This document shows positions 5,604 to 13,305 of a stretch of DNA of 13,305 nucleotides, piece after piece. Each line of letters opens with the position of its first letter. Position 1 is the stretch's first letter. Under the pieces are notes generated by a model that worked only from the letters and a program-made list of their open reading frames with translations, searched no databases and was not told the origin of the DNA. The stretch lies in NCBI GenBank assembly GCA_026398545.1, contig JAPLSR010000304.1, forward strand, positions 1 through 13,305, given 5' to 3'. The DNA is from Candidatus Sumerlaeota bacterium (lineage in GTDB: Bacteria; Sumerlaeota; Sumerlaeia; MWCT01). The translations under genes were made by a program, and so were the position numbers.

Positions 5604-6143
5604 ATGGACATCTTTGAGACAATCAGGATAAGGCGAAGTGTCCGAGACTATAAGTCAGACCCTATACCGGAGGAGAAGCTGAGGAAGGTGCTGGATGTCA
5701 TGCGTCAGGCGCCATCTGCGGGGAACAGGCAGCCGTGGAAATTTATCATTGTCAAAGACGCAAAGATTCGTCAGGAGATGGTAGTAACCTGCGGCGCTCA
5801 ACCCTTCCTGAGTCAGGCGCCCCTTGTTGTGGTTGCCTGCGGGATTGAGAAAGTCGCCTGGCATGGCGTTGGGGGCAACCGAAGCGCCTCCGCTGTTGAC
5901 ATCGATGTTTCTATTGCGCTCACGTATCTCACACTTGCCGCAGCCGCAGAGGGTTTGGGAACGTGCTGGGTTGCCGCCTTCAATGAGGCGTGTTTCAAGA
6001 GGCTTTTAAAAGTGCCGGAGGAGGCAAAGATTGTCTCCCTGACCCCGCTGGGGTATCCGGCATCACCCGACCTGTTTCATCCGCTTAAAGAGAATGCCCG
6101 CAAATCGTTCGATGAGGTGTTCTGCAATAATGTTTACTCTTAA
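5604..6143 (+). CDS. Nitroreductase-family FMN oxidoreductase
   Basis: A 179-residue NAD(P)H:FMN oxidoreductase of the small nitroreductase type, which functions as a cytosolic dimer. It has the FMN-phosphate motif RIRRSVRDY (8-16), the loop APSAGNRQPWKF (36-47) and the C-terminal FMN/dimer segment AAEGLGTCWVAAF. A perfect Shine-Dalgarno sequence AAGGAGG (5590-5596) lies seven bases before the ATG, so it should be translated well. It sits 25 bp after the GT-B glycosyltransferase and 33 bp before the parvulin gene, probably in one operon. The family covers nitro-compound reduction, flavin destruction and enone reduction, and the substrate cannot be told. The residues PFLSQAPLVVVAC are typical of the subgroup often found in anaerobes. 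Confidence 0.9.
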   Translation: MDIFETIRIRRSVRDYKSDPIPEEKLRKVLDVMRQAPSAGNRQPWKFIIVKDAKIRQEMVVTCGAQPFLSQAPLVVVACGIEKVAWHGVGGNRSASAVDIDVSIALTYLTLAAAAEGLGTCWVAAFNEACFKRLLKVPEEAKIVSLTPLGYPASPDLFHPLKENARKSFDEVFCNNVYS

Positions 6144-6176
6144 AAGATAAGACCATTTAGAAAAGGGGAAAATTCC

Positions 6177-8006
6177 ATGTCTATAAGGTGTTGTGTAACA
6201 TGTGGCATAACAGCCCTTTTTTTAATGCCAGCATTGCATACCGCTGTATCGCGGACGCAGTGGATGGACTCCCAGTCTCCGCCTCTCCACGCGGATTATG
6301 CGCCACCATCGCAGACCATCCTCGCCACATCCATTCCTGGCTCCATTCCTGAATCCGACCTCATGCTCTTCCTTGCCATTACGAAGGACAAGGAACCCAA
6401 TATCTTCGCCCGTTTCATGCAGGAAAGAGACCCGCAGCAAAAGGAGGAATTGAAGGAGAAGGTCAAAAAAGCCGTGCAGTCCTATATGTTCACCTGGGAA
6501 CTCTCCAGGATGGCGCCCCCATCGTCCGAGCCGGAAAATGTGGCGACTTTACGCCTCAGACTCAAATCCTATCCAGCCTATGAATTCATCTGGGTAGAGG
6601 AGGTCCTGCGTCCCATAGTGCGCATCACGGATAAGGACATCCAGGCATATTATAATGACAACAAGACAAAATATCAGAGGCCGGAATCGGTGAAGCTGAG
6701 GCTCCTTTTTCTCCCCGCGCCTCTTAGCCTCCCCGAAATAGAGCGACAGAAAATCCGCATAAGGATTGAGGAACTTTACAAAAAGGCTCAGCAGAGGGGG
6801 GAGTTTGAGTCAATTGTCCGGGAAAATTCCTCCCCATTCCCCGGCGTTGGACCTGATGGCATCATGGTTATTGATAGGGGGAAGACATATAATAGATTTT
6901 ATGATGAGGCGCGTTTACTGAAGGAGGGCACATTCAGCCCCGTCTTCCAGCGCGAGGAGGGTTTTTTCTTCCTCCAGTGTCTGGAGAAGAAAGAGATGGA
7001 GGAGATTCCCCTTGAGGAGGTGCAGGCGGATATCAGGCGGCAACTGGAGGCTACCTCCCTCCGTTACCTATATACGCTTGAGTGGGAAAAATTAGAAAAG
7101 AAATACCAACCCACACTCATCTGGATACCCTGGGAGGAAATGAAGGATAATAGTACCCTTATACATGTTGGAAATTTCAAAATGACCAAGGATGAATTCT
7201 GGCATCTCTTCCCCGCTGTTGTAGGGGAAAATTTCACCATTGATAAGTCACTTATTCAAAGTCAGGCTGACATTATCAGACAGTATGAGTGCATCAGGAA
7301 GGATGTGGAGCGGAAAAAACTTGATTCCCATCCTTATATCAAACTCGGGACGATAATTGCAGCCGAGCAAATCGCCGCGGAACGGTATCTGGAACAAAAG
7401 ACCATCCCTCTGAAAACCGTCACGGCTGACGACCTCAAATTATATTATAAAAAACGCCCCGATTTATCTACTCTCAAGGCGTGGCGGGAAGCCATTCACC
7501 TTGTGGGCGAAATTAACCAGCCGGACCAGTATCCGCCAGATGCCATTGGCGGGGTGCGGGAGAAGTTGAAAACCACCTTTGGCTCTCTTCTTGCCGAGGC
7601 AAAGGGCATTATTGCTGATGAGCAAAAAAAGAGGGAGGAGCAAAAAAGGGACGCCATCGGTCTGTCCTCTTCACTGTTCGCGAACCTCCTGAAAAAATAT
7701 TCCGATGATAAATTTTTATTTCGCATTTATGACCTGAAGCGTCAGATGCCGGAAACCGACCCGGAGCTCTGGACTACGCTGAAATCTCTCTCGCCGGGGG
7801 AATTCTCCAACCCTGTCACGCATTTAAATCTGATTTATTGTTACTATGTGGGAAAGCGCTTTGATGGGGAGAGACTCCCCTTTGAAAAGGTCAAAAACAC
7901 ACTTGAATCCAAGCTTATTGAGGAGAGAATCAAAGAGTCCCGGCAAGCCCTGAGGGAGTCTATATTAAAACAATCAGCACTCGCATTTGAACCAATTCTG
8001 AAATGA
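6177..8006 (+). CDS. Exported SurA/PpiC-like protein with two degenerate parvulin-like domains
   Basis: A 609-residue protein related to periplasmic peptidyl-prolyl isomerases and outer-membrane chaperones (SurA/PpiD type). The N-terminus has a hydrophobic stretch ITALFLMPALHTA (11-23), a plausible signal peptide ending near an HTA site. Residues 151-165 (TDKDIQAYYNDNKTK) are the usual entry helix to a parvulin unit. A domain at about 168-272 follows, with RGEFESIVRENSS (207-219), PDGIMVIDRG (226-235) and LKEGTFSPVFQREEGFFFLQ (248-267). A second, weaker copy follows with TADDLKLYYKKRPD (416-429) and LKSLSPGEFSNPVTHLNLIY (535-554). The usual parvulin His residues are largely absent, so a holdase role is as likely as isomerase activity. 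The ribosome site AAAAGGGG precedes the ATG. The stop overlaps the next start by 4 bp. Confidence 0.75.
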   Translation: MSIRCCVTCGITALFLMPALHTAVSRTQWMDSQSPPLHADYAPPSQTILATSIPGSIPESDLMLFLAITKDKEPNIFARFMQERDPQQKEELKEKVKKAVQSYMFTWELSRMAPPSSEPENVATLRLRLKSYPAYEFIWVEEVLRPIVRITDKDIQAYYNDNKTKYQRPESVKLRLLFLPAPLSLPEIERQKIRIRIEELYKKAQQRGEFESIVRENSSPFPGVGPDGIMVIDRGKTYNRFYDEARLLKEGTFSPVFQREEGFFFLQCLEKKEMEEIPLEEVQADIRRQLEATSLRYLYTLEWEKLEKKYQPTLIWIPWEEMKDNSTLIHVGNFKMTKDEFWHLFPAVVGENFTIDKSLIQSQADIIRQYECIRKDVERKKLDSHPYIKLGTIIAAEQIAAERYLEQKTIPLKTVTADDLKLYYKKRPDLSTLKAWREAIHLVGEINQPDQYPPDAIGGVREKLKTTFGSLLAEAKGIIADEQKKREEQKRDAIGLSSSLFANLLKKYSDDKFLFRIYDLKRQMPETDPELWTTLKSLSPGEFSNPVTHLNLIYCYYVGKRFDGERLPFEKVKNTLESKLIEERIKESRQALRESILKQSALAFEPILK

Positions 8007-8449
8007 GAAACACGCACAGAAAAAAATGGGTGAGACTTCTTATTTTCCCATTTGCCATACTCCTTGGCATAGCAGCCTTCCTTGTGTATAATTATCTGAA
8101 CTTTAATCTCTGGGTCGGGGAGGATGCTGGTCAGCTCCAGCCATATCCGCGCGTCCTGATTGAGGATGAGCAACCGCTCCATCTTAAAAATCCCGCCTCC
8201 GACCAGACTGTGCAACTGATTGAGGATGCCATTGTCATGGCAAACGCCAAAGACCGCATCGTCCTTAATCTCTCACGGAGCGATATCCGCTTCGGTCTGT
8301 TCGGTAATAAGGCTTATGTCAAAGTCTTTCTCCGCACCGCCATTCCAAAAGACCGAGCAAGAGCCACAAGCATCAAGACCCTTAACATACTTGTGCAAAG
8401 GAAGGATAAATGGAAGGTTCAAACCACGCAGGATATCAGCATTGAATGA
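8003..8449 (+). CDS. Small membrane-anchored protein of unknown function
   Basis: 148 residues with a basic N-terminus (MRNTHRKKWVR), one transmembrane helix at about 12-31 and an extracytoplasmic part of about 115 residues rich in beta-forming segments (RIVLNLSRSDIRFG, KAYVKVFLRT, TLNILVQRKDKWKV). The layout suggests an inner-membrane protein with a single small periplasmic domain. I recognise no family. Its ATG overlaps the stop of the parvulin gene (ATGA), so the two are translated together and may work together on exported proteins. It is the last gene of the plus-strand run and faces the convergent lysC operon 62 bp away, with no obvious terminator hairpin between them. Confidence 0.75.
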   Translation: MRNTHRKKWVRLLIFPFAILLGIAAFLVYNYLNFNLWVGEDAGQLQPYPRVLIEDEQPLHLKNPASDQTVQLIEDAIVMANAKDRIVLNLSRSDIRFGLFGNKAYVKVFLRTAIPKDRARATSIKTLNILVQRKDKWKVQTTQDISIE

Positions 8450-8511
8450 TTTTCAATCCGCCGATGGGCAGTGAGAGTTCTGAAACAAATTTTTCCAGAG
8501 TTTGCCATTTC

Positions 8512-9459
8512 TCAAAACAGGGAAAGTATTGCGGCATAAAAAAGGGGCAGCATGATTTCATGATGACCCGTGAAGGAATAGGATTCGCCGCCGGTCTTCG
8601 TTGGGCGTTGCAGGATATTTACGTTGGGGCGGTAGTGCTGTATCATGTCAAAATTTGCCGCAGTAAAATTCTTGATTGTGCTGCCCAGATTGCGTGCAAC
8701 CGTCAATGCCTTTAAAAAAACCTCCGGCATAATGACTGCGCTCCCAAAATTGAGCACAATCCCGCCATCATTAAGGTCAGGCAGCTGACCCGCAAGGAGA
8801 CGGAAGTCTTGCAGGGTTCCCTTTCCCAGGATGGCACCATCCGTGTTCGGATGCTGGTGAATGATGTCCGTTCCAATCGCAACATGGACGGTTGCCGGTA
8901 TATGTGTTTCATAAGCCGTTCCGAGTATGCTGGTCTGGGCATGGGGGGGCTGTCGGCGGGAAATAGCCATGCCGAGTGCCTCGCCAATGCCGTGACCCCG
9001 TTTTACCCCCTCTTCTATAATGGAATTCATCCATTCCCCCGTCTCGGCAGCCATGCCGAAGGAACCATCGGCGAGTTGCGCCTCCACATCCTCGGATGTC
9101 CGTCCAAAGAAGGCGAGTTCAAAATCATGAATTGCCGCCGCGCCGTTCATGGCGATGGTATTAATTATTCCGCGGCGAATCAGGTCACAGAGCAGGGGTG
9201 AAAGCCCGCATTTGATTGGATGCGCCCCCATCATGAGAAGGACGAGTTTATCATTTTTCGCCGCCATGACAGTTTGCCTTGCAACGAGGATGAGGTCGTG
9301 CGCCTTCAGAACGGGCGGAAGGGTATTGAAAAATTCCGACAGGGGACGCTCAGGGTCGGGACATCGGGCAAGGAGTGAATAATCAAACTTACTTTTGCGG
9401 GAGCGGATGGAATAAGTCTTCACGTTCCGCAAATCAGCCGGTTTTGTCTTCTTCCTCAT
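8512..9459 (-). CDS. Deoxyhypusine-synthase-like protein, role unknown
   Basis: A 315-residue cytosolic protein. The core has a Rossmann-like pattern: LVLLMMGAHPIKCGLSP (72-88), LICDLIRRG-type helix, then TIAMNGAAAIHDFELAFFGR (101-120), DGSFGMAAETGEW, VHVAIGTDIIHQHPNTDGAI and DGGIVLNFGSAVIMPEVFLK. The order of a G-L-x-P helix, an I-R-x-G segment, and an A-x-x-HD-x-E motif resembles deoxyhypusine and homospermidine synthases (NAD-dependent transfer of the spermidine aminobutyl group). The conserved active-site lysine region of true deoxyhypusine synthase is not evident, and bacteria lack the eIF5A substrate, so the reaction is open. The ATG overlaps the lysC stop (ATGA), so it is translationally coupled to aspartate kinase. 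It is clearly a real conserved-looking gene; the family call is tentative. Confidence 0.6.
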   Translation of the reverse strand: MRKKTKPADLRNVKTYSIRSRKSKFDYSLLARCPDPERPLSEFFNTLPPVLKAHDLILVARQTVMAAKNDKLVLLMMGAHPIKCGLSPLLCDLIRRGIINTIAMNGAAAIHDFELAFFGRTSEDVEAQLADGSFGMAAETGEWMNSIIEEGVKRGHGIGEALGMAISRRQPPHAQTSILGTAYETHIPATVHVAIGTDIIHQHPNTDGAILGKGTLQDFRLLAGQLPDLNDGGIVLNFGSAVIMPEVFLKALTVARNLGSTIKNFTAANFDMIQHYRPNVNILQRPTKTGGESYSFTGHHEIMLPLFYAAILSLF

Positions 9460-10679
9460 GACCCTGACTCTCCCAGTTCCAGCTCGTCATGGATTGCCCG
9501 GACAGCCTTGTCAACATCATCCTCGCGTATCAGACACGAAATCTTGATTTCGGAGGTGCTTATCATTTCAATATTGACGCCCTGTCTGGCGAGGGCATGA
9601 AACATCTTTGCCGCCACGCCGCAATGTGTCTTCATTCCCACCCCAACAATAGAGACCTTGGCAATCTTGTCATCCGACTTTACACCATCAGCGCCCAGTT
9701 CCTTGCACAGGTCCTCAGAAATCTTCAACGCCTGTCGGAAATCATCCTTGCTCACAGTGAAGGAGATGTCATTCTTGCCTTTCTGTCCCACGTTCTGGAT
9801 AATCATGTCCACAACAATATGGGCATCGGCAATATGGCTGAAGATTTCGGCGGCAACCCCAGGACGGTCAGGAACGCCCATGATGGAAATCTTCGCCTCA
9901 TTCCGATTGTACGCCACGCCGCTCACCACAATATCTTCCATGGATTTATCCTCCTTTACAACGAGGGTTCCGGGATTATCATTAAAGCTGGAGCGCACTT
10001 GAATAACCACCCCCCAGTTCTTGGCAAGCTCGACGGAGCGGTTGGCGAGCACCTTTGCGCCAAGACTGGAGAGTTCCAGCATTTCATCGTATGAAATCTT
10101 ATCGAGCTTTCTGGCTTTTGGGCAGATATGAGGGTCGGTGGTGTAAACACCGTCAACGTCGGTGTAAATATCGCAGACATCCGCCTTTAGTGCTGCCGCC
10201 AGCGCCACCGCAGTCGTGTCTGAACCGCCGCGTCCCAGCGTTGTAATGTCATTATTCTCCGTGCATCCCTGAAAACCCGCCACAATGACGATATTTCCTT
10301 CCTGGAGGGCGCTTTTAATCCTTTTCGCATTGATGCGCTTGATGCGTGCCTTCCGGTGAACCTCGTCCGTGATGATGCCCACCTGTGGTCCCGTCAAACT
10401 TATAGCCTTGCACCCCGTGGAATGGATGGCGATGGCGAGCATGGCAATGGAGACCTGTTCACCGGATGCCATGAGCATATCCATTTCACGCGGTGGGGGG
10501 TCATTCGTAATCTTGTGCGCCATGGCAATCAGGTTATCAGTGGTCTTCCCCATGGCTGAGACCACTATAACCACTTGATTGCCTTGTTCCTTCTCACGGA
10601 TTGCCTTGCTGGCGACATTCTTGATGCGCTCCACGTCCGCAATGGAACTGCCGCCGAATTTCTGAACCACCAATGCCAA
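9456..10679 (-). CDS. lysC: Aspartate kinase
   Basis: Phosphorylates L-aspartate to 4-phospho-aspartate, the entry to lysine/diaminopimelate, threonine and methionine synthesis. From the TTG at 10679 it is 407 residues, the standard length for the stand-alone enzyme. It has the kinase motif VVQKFGGSS (4-12), GRGGSDTTAVALAAAL, and TDVDGVYTTDPHICPKARKL. Two C-terminal ACT domains follow, starting near ISIMGVPDRPGVAAEIF and VSIVGVGMKTHCGVAAKMF, which should bind lysine and/or threonine for feedback control. The TTG start is chosen because AAGGAGG (10689-10695) lies nine bases upstream, it gives the family's usual N-terminus, and a promoter maps just upstream. The longer frame opening at 10760 would begin within the promoter region. 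The stop overlaps the next gene by 4 bp. Confidence 0.95.
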   Translation of the reverse strand: MALVVQKFGGSSIADVERIKNVASKAIREKEQGNQVVIVVSAMGKTTDNLIAMAHKITNDPPPREMDMLMASGEQVSIAMLAIAIHSTGCKAISLTGPQVGIITDEVHRKARIKRINAKRIKSALQEGNIVIVAGFQGCTENNDITTLGRGGSDTTAVALAAALKADVCDIYTDVDGVYTTDPHICPKARKLDKISYDEMLELSSLGAKVLANRSVELAKNWGVVIQVRSSFNDNPGTLVVKEDKSMEDIVVSGVAYNRNEAKISIMGVPDRPGVAAEIFSHIADAHIVVDMIIQNVGQKGKNDISFTVSKDDFRQALKISEDLCKELGADGVKSDDKIAKVSIVGVGMKTHCGVAAKMFHALARQGVNIEMISTSEIKISCLIREDDVDKAVRAIHDELELGESGS

Positions 10680-10740
10680 CGAAATCACCCTCCTTATCTC
10701 ACATTCACAGGACTTCCGGTCTCCCTGAATAATGAGGGAA

Positions 10741-10770
10741 AACGTAGGAAGCGTCGCCAAGGCATGTCAA
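10741..10770 (-). promoter_or_regulatory. Predicted sigma-70-type promoter of lysC
   Basis: On the minus strand TTGACA (10770-10765) is a perfect -35 box. Eighteen bases on is TACGTT (10746-10741), a four-of-six match to the -10 box. Transcription would start near 10734, about 55 bases before the TTG start codon. This also argues against the longer N-terminus of LysC. Confidence 0.5.
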
Positions 10771-10803
10771 GCAAATTAATAAACAAGGCTTGCGCATCAA
10801 CCG

Positions 10804-10833
10804 CTGATAAATATATCATGTTTATTATATCAG
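10804..10833. promoter_or_regulatory. AT-rich imperfect dyad upstream of lysC promoter
   Basis: The 30-base stretch begins CTGATA and ends TATCAG, with AT-only partly symmetrical sequence between. A smaller TGATA/TATCA dyad overlaps its left half. It lies about 34 bases upstream of the lysC -35 box and about 50 bases after the kinase gene. It could be an operator or an AT-rich upstream element; it lacks the GC stem of a terminator. Confidence 0.3.
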
Positions 10834-10882
10834 TGTGGTGAAGAAGGGCATAAACTGAACACCCCGCTGACCGCCTCTTGTG

Positions 10883-12103
10883 TCATTTTTTATCAGTCCT
10901 GGAATCAACCGGCAGTTCCATGACAAAGCGCGTGCCTTCGCCTCCCTTGGACTCAAACCAGATTTTGCCCCTGTGCTCTTCAATTATTTTTTTGGTGACA
11001 TTTAAACCGATACCTGTCCCGCGATGTCCTTTTGTGCTGAAAAATAACAGACAGATTATTTCTTTATTCTCATCGGCAATGCCTGTGCCATTGTCAATCA
11101 CCTCAATCGCCACCCGGTTCTTTTCCTTGTTGAACCAGGACTTGAGGATGATGAGCCCGGTCTTTTCCTCGGGGATAGCGTCCATGGCGTTAGAGACGAG
11201 GTTCAGGATGGAATCATACATGCGGTCCCAGTCGAAATAGATATCCGGCAGATTTTGCGCCAGTTCGGGATGCACCTCGACATGGTGCTCCGCCGCCGTA
11301 TCAACCACCGAGTTCAGAATCTCGACCAGCAGGGCATTGATGTTGCCTCGTTCAAGGCTCACATTAATGGGGCGTGAATAGTTCAGCATGTTCTCCACAA
11401 GATAGCCGATTTTCTTTGTGGATTTCTGCAAAAGTTTCCAACCGTTCTGTGCCTTTTCAAGGTTTCCGCTCTTGAGCCCCCTGTCCACAAACCATGCCCC
11501 GCCCTCCATACCCTGAAGGATGTTCTTTATATAGTGTGCAATCTCTGAGAGGCTCATGCTCACCATTGCCATCTTTTCCGCATAAATCTTCTGAGAATAG
11601 AGGCGCGACTTTTCAATCACGATGGAAACCTGCTTACAGATGGTCTCAAAGAGGAGGATTTCGGATTCCGTATAATGATAAACTTCATTCTTCCGCGCCG
11701 CCATAACGCCGATAACTTCCTCCTGAATGCGCAGCGGGGCGCAGAGATAGGCATGAAGAAGCTCCTCGTTACTCTTACCGGGAAGTGCCATGAAACGGGG
11801 GTCTTTTGGACCATCATCCAGTGCAAGGAGTTGATTGTGCTGTGCCACCCAGCCCGGGATTCCCTCTCCAATCTTGAAGCGCGCCTTACCCACAATGTGG
11901 GTATTCAGACCACTTGTTGAGCGCAGGACCAACTCCTTCGGCTCCTCATCTGTCAGCAGATAAATGGAGCAGACAGGCACAGACATTGCCTTGGAAGTCA
12001 GATGGACGATGACTTTCAATATATCATCCAGCTCCATGACGCTTCCGACGAAATTACTGATGTTCAGCAGGGCTTCGAGGATTTTTTGTTCCGACTTGGG
12101 CAT
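10883..12103 (-). CDS. GAF-domain sensor histidine kinase (orphan)
   Basis: A soluble sensor kinase of 406 residues (410 if the ATG at 12115 is used; numbering below is from that longer form). It has no transmembrane segment. An N-terminal GAF domain spans about 10-170 (LTSKAMSVPVCSIYLL, KIGEGIPGWVA, APLRIQEEVIGVMAARK). The phospho-acceptor box SEIAHYIKNILQGM (190-203) has H194. The ATPase part has the N box ILNLVSNAMDAI (303-314), DNGTGI (341-346) and STKGHRGTGIGL (360-371). I prefer the ATG at 12103 because GGAG lies six bases before it, while the ATG at 12115 has no ribosome site. The murJ-like stop is 16 bp upstream of this start, so the two are co-transcribed. No response regulator is in the window, and the GAF ligand is unknown. 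Confidence 0.9.
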   Translation of the reverse strand: MPKSEQKILEALLNISNFVGSVMELDDILKVIVHLTSKAMSVPVCSIYLLTDEEPKELVLRSTSGLNTHIVGKARFKIGEGIPGWVAQHNQLLALDDGPKDPRFMALPGKSNEELLHAYLCAPLRIQEEVIGVMAARKNEVYHYTESEILLFETICKQVSIVIEKSRLYSQKIYAEKMAMVSMSLSEIAHYIKNILQGMEGGAWFVDRGLKSGNLEKAQNGWKLLQKSTKKIGYLVENMLNYSRPINVSLERGNINALLVEILNSVVDTAAEHHVEVHPELAQNLPDIYFDWDRMYDSILNLVSNAMDAIPEEKTGLIILKSWFNKEKNRVAIEVIDNGTGIADENKEIICLLFFSTKGHRGTGIGLNVTKKIIEEHRGKIWFESKGGEGTRFVMELPVDSRTDKK

Positions 12104-12119
12104 CTTAAACTCCATATTT

Positions 12120-13305
12120 TTAGGGATTCTTAGTAAATTTCTTTTTCAAATTACCCAATTGGCTCATCACATTTAACTGGAAGGCATGGGCAAGGAGGAG
12201 GTATCCTCCAATGGTCAAAAGGCTTACACTGAGAAGTTCGAACAGGATGGTCAGGCGGGTGCGAGGTATAATTTCAAACTGCCCAGCCCGGTAAATAAAC
12301 AAGATGCAGATAAAAAATATGGGAACGCTGATGAAGAAACCCGTTTGCCGCCTGAGGGCAAATATCAGTTTCCCAGTTTTCAGGCGCCGTCGCAAAAGGA
12401 GGAACAGCAGTGTCACATTTACGATAAAAATAAGGCTTGTAGCCAGAGCTATCCCCGCATGTGAAAACTTTATCATCAGGATGCGGTCAAGTATGTAATT
12501 CAATGGTATGAAGGGGAGACTTACAAGCACAGGCGTCCAGGGCTTTTTAATCGCCATGAATCCCGCGGTGCAAAGCGGCAGTAAAAGCTGAAAGGGAAGT
12601 CCGAGGGAATAGGAGAAAAGCGCCGCGGATGTAAGATAAATTCCCTTTTCACCAAAGCGCCCCCAGGCATAAAAAAGGGAAATAACCTCCTTAGAGGTCG
12701 TAAATATGAGAAAGAAAATTGGGACGGCGAAAAAGAGCATCATCTCAACCGTCTGGATAAAGAGATATCCCACCTCCTCCCGCTCCTTTTGCGCCTCATG
12801 GACGCTTAAAAATGTCAGGAGCGGTGTGGCAAAGGCTACCCCAAGCAGTGTTGCAGGTAATAAAATCAGCTTCCATGCATAGTTGAGCGATGAAACGCAT
12901 CCCTCGCCCAGAGGCATCGCCAGCATCTGGTCAACAAGATAATTCACCTGTCCCATCGCTGATAATAAAACCGCAGGCAGAAAGGCTGTCAGGATAATCC
13001 TGAAAGGATTTCCCGCATTCCTCTCGGATGATAATAAGCGGAAACCCCGCGCCCGGATTGGCGGAAAGACAACAAGCATCTGGGAAAACTCAGCGAGTAG
13101 AATCCCGACTCCAAGACTGTAAACACCAAGCCTTCGGTGAAAAAGAATAAGCGACCCCATTATCATGATGTTATACGCCACTGAACGCAGTGTGGTGTAG
13201 GAGTAAAGATGGAAGGTGTTTGCCGCACCGACAAAGAGACCGGAAATCATTCCGCCCACAATAGCGGGGGAGAGCAGGCGATAGGTGTTGATGCCGAGCC
13301 TGAGG
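12120..13305 (-). CDS. murJ: MurJ/MviN-family lipid II flippase (partial, 5' end outside window)
   Basis: The frame is open from the window edge at 13305 to a TAA at 12122-12120, about 394 residues of a multi-helix membrane protein whose N-terminal third is missing. It starts LRLGINTYRLLSPAIVGGMI, like the MviN region where an R-x-L-x-P helix precedes GL-x-x-G. Later come SSLNYAWKLILLPATLLGVA and FATPLLTF, a match to the MurJ segment after the central cavity helices, then FAVPIFFLIF and EVISLFYAWGRFG (the usual I-x-x-L-F-x-R-G-x-F region). MurJ flips undecaprenyl-linked peptidoglycan precursors across the inner membrane. A related MOP-superfamily polysaccharide flippase cannot be fully excluded, since the conserved N-terminal Arg residues are not visible. 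The histidine kinase follows within 16 bp. Confidence 0.8.
   Translation of the reverse strand, partial: LRLGINTYRLLSPAIVGGMISGLFVGAANTFHLYSYTTLRSVAYNIMIMGSLILFHRRLGVYSLGVGILLAEFSQMLVVFPPIRARGFRLLSSERNAGNPFRIILTAFLPAVLLSAMGQVNYLVDQMLAMPLGEGCVSSLNYAWKLILLPATLLGVAFATPLLTFLSVHEAQKEREEVGYLFIQTVEMMLFFAVPIFFLIFTTSKEVISLFYAWGRFGEKGIYLTSAALFSYSLGLPFQLLLPLCTAGFMAIKKPWTPVLVSLPFIPLNYILDRILMIKFSHAGIALATSLIFIVNVTLLFLLLRRRLKTGKLIFALRRQTGFFISVPIFFICILFIYRAGQFEIIPRTRLTILFELLSVSLLTIGGYLLLAHAFQLNVMSQLGNLKKKFTKNP

Noticed and set aside
8450..8511. A bidirectional terminator expected between the convergent genes.
   Set aside because: I found no GC-rich hairpin with a T-tract in these 62 bases.
1..13305. CRISPR array, tRNA, rRNA, transposase or phage integrase.
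   Set aside because: No regularly spaced repeats, RNA gene signatures or transposase/integrase motifs were seen on either strand.

Overview
The window looks like a stretch of a Gram-negative (diderm) bacterial chromosome, probably from an uncultivated lineage. The evidence for a diderm is a sedoheptulose-7-phosphate isomerase (GmhA, the first step of LPS-heptose synthesis), a periplasmic SurA-like parvulin protein, and a MurJ/MviN flippase. No rRNA or tRNA is present and I cannot assign a phylum. Base composition is mixed: most genes are moderately GC-rich, while the stretch at about 1000-2240 is AT-rich.

Layout. (1) 1-204: the 3' end of a membrane protein gene, YfhO-like. (2) 205-394: a palindromic non-coding repeat built from CACAGAG units. 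(3) 395-1686, minus strand: gmhA, preceded by a minimal nucleotidyltransferase/HEPN (MNT-HEPN) toxin-antitoxin-type pair. The pair sits between two exact 29-bp copies of the gmhA translation start, so it appears to have been inserted there. (4) 1687-2247: an AT-rich scar holding two small palindromes, an UPF0175-type antitoxin relic with three in-frame stops, and possibly the tail of another lost gene. (5) 2248-8449, plus strand: a GT-C (GT39/PMT-like) membrane glycosyltransferase, a gap of about 300 bp, then a tight run of a GT-B glycosyltransferase, a nitroreductase, a two-domain degenerate parvulin protein and a small membrane-anchored protein. (6) 13305-8512, minus strand: MurJ-like flippase (5' end beyond the window), an orphan GAF histidine kinase, then aspartate kinase (lysC, with its own predicted promoter and a TTG start) coupled by an ATGA overlap to a deoxyhypusine-synthase-like protein.

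How the genes relate: the YfhO-like protein, GmhA, both glycosyltransferases and MurJ all serve envelope glycan assembly or lipid-linked precursor transport. The parvulin protein and its membrane-anchored neighbour probably act on exported proteins. LysC opens the aspartate pathway (lysine/DAP, threonine, methionine), so its link to peptidoglycan is only indirect. The most interesting points are the insertion footprint around the MNT-HEPN pair, the decayed antitoxin next to it, the lysC/deoxyhypusine-synthase-like couple, and the tandem parvulin-like protein.
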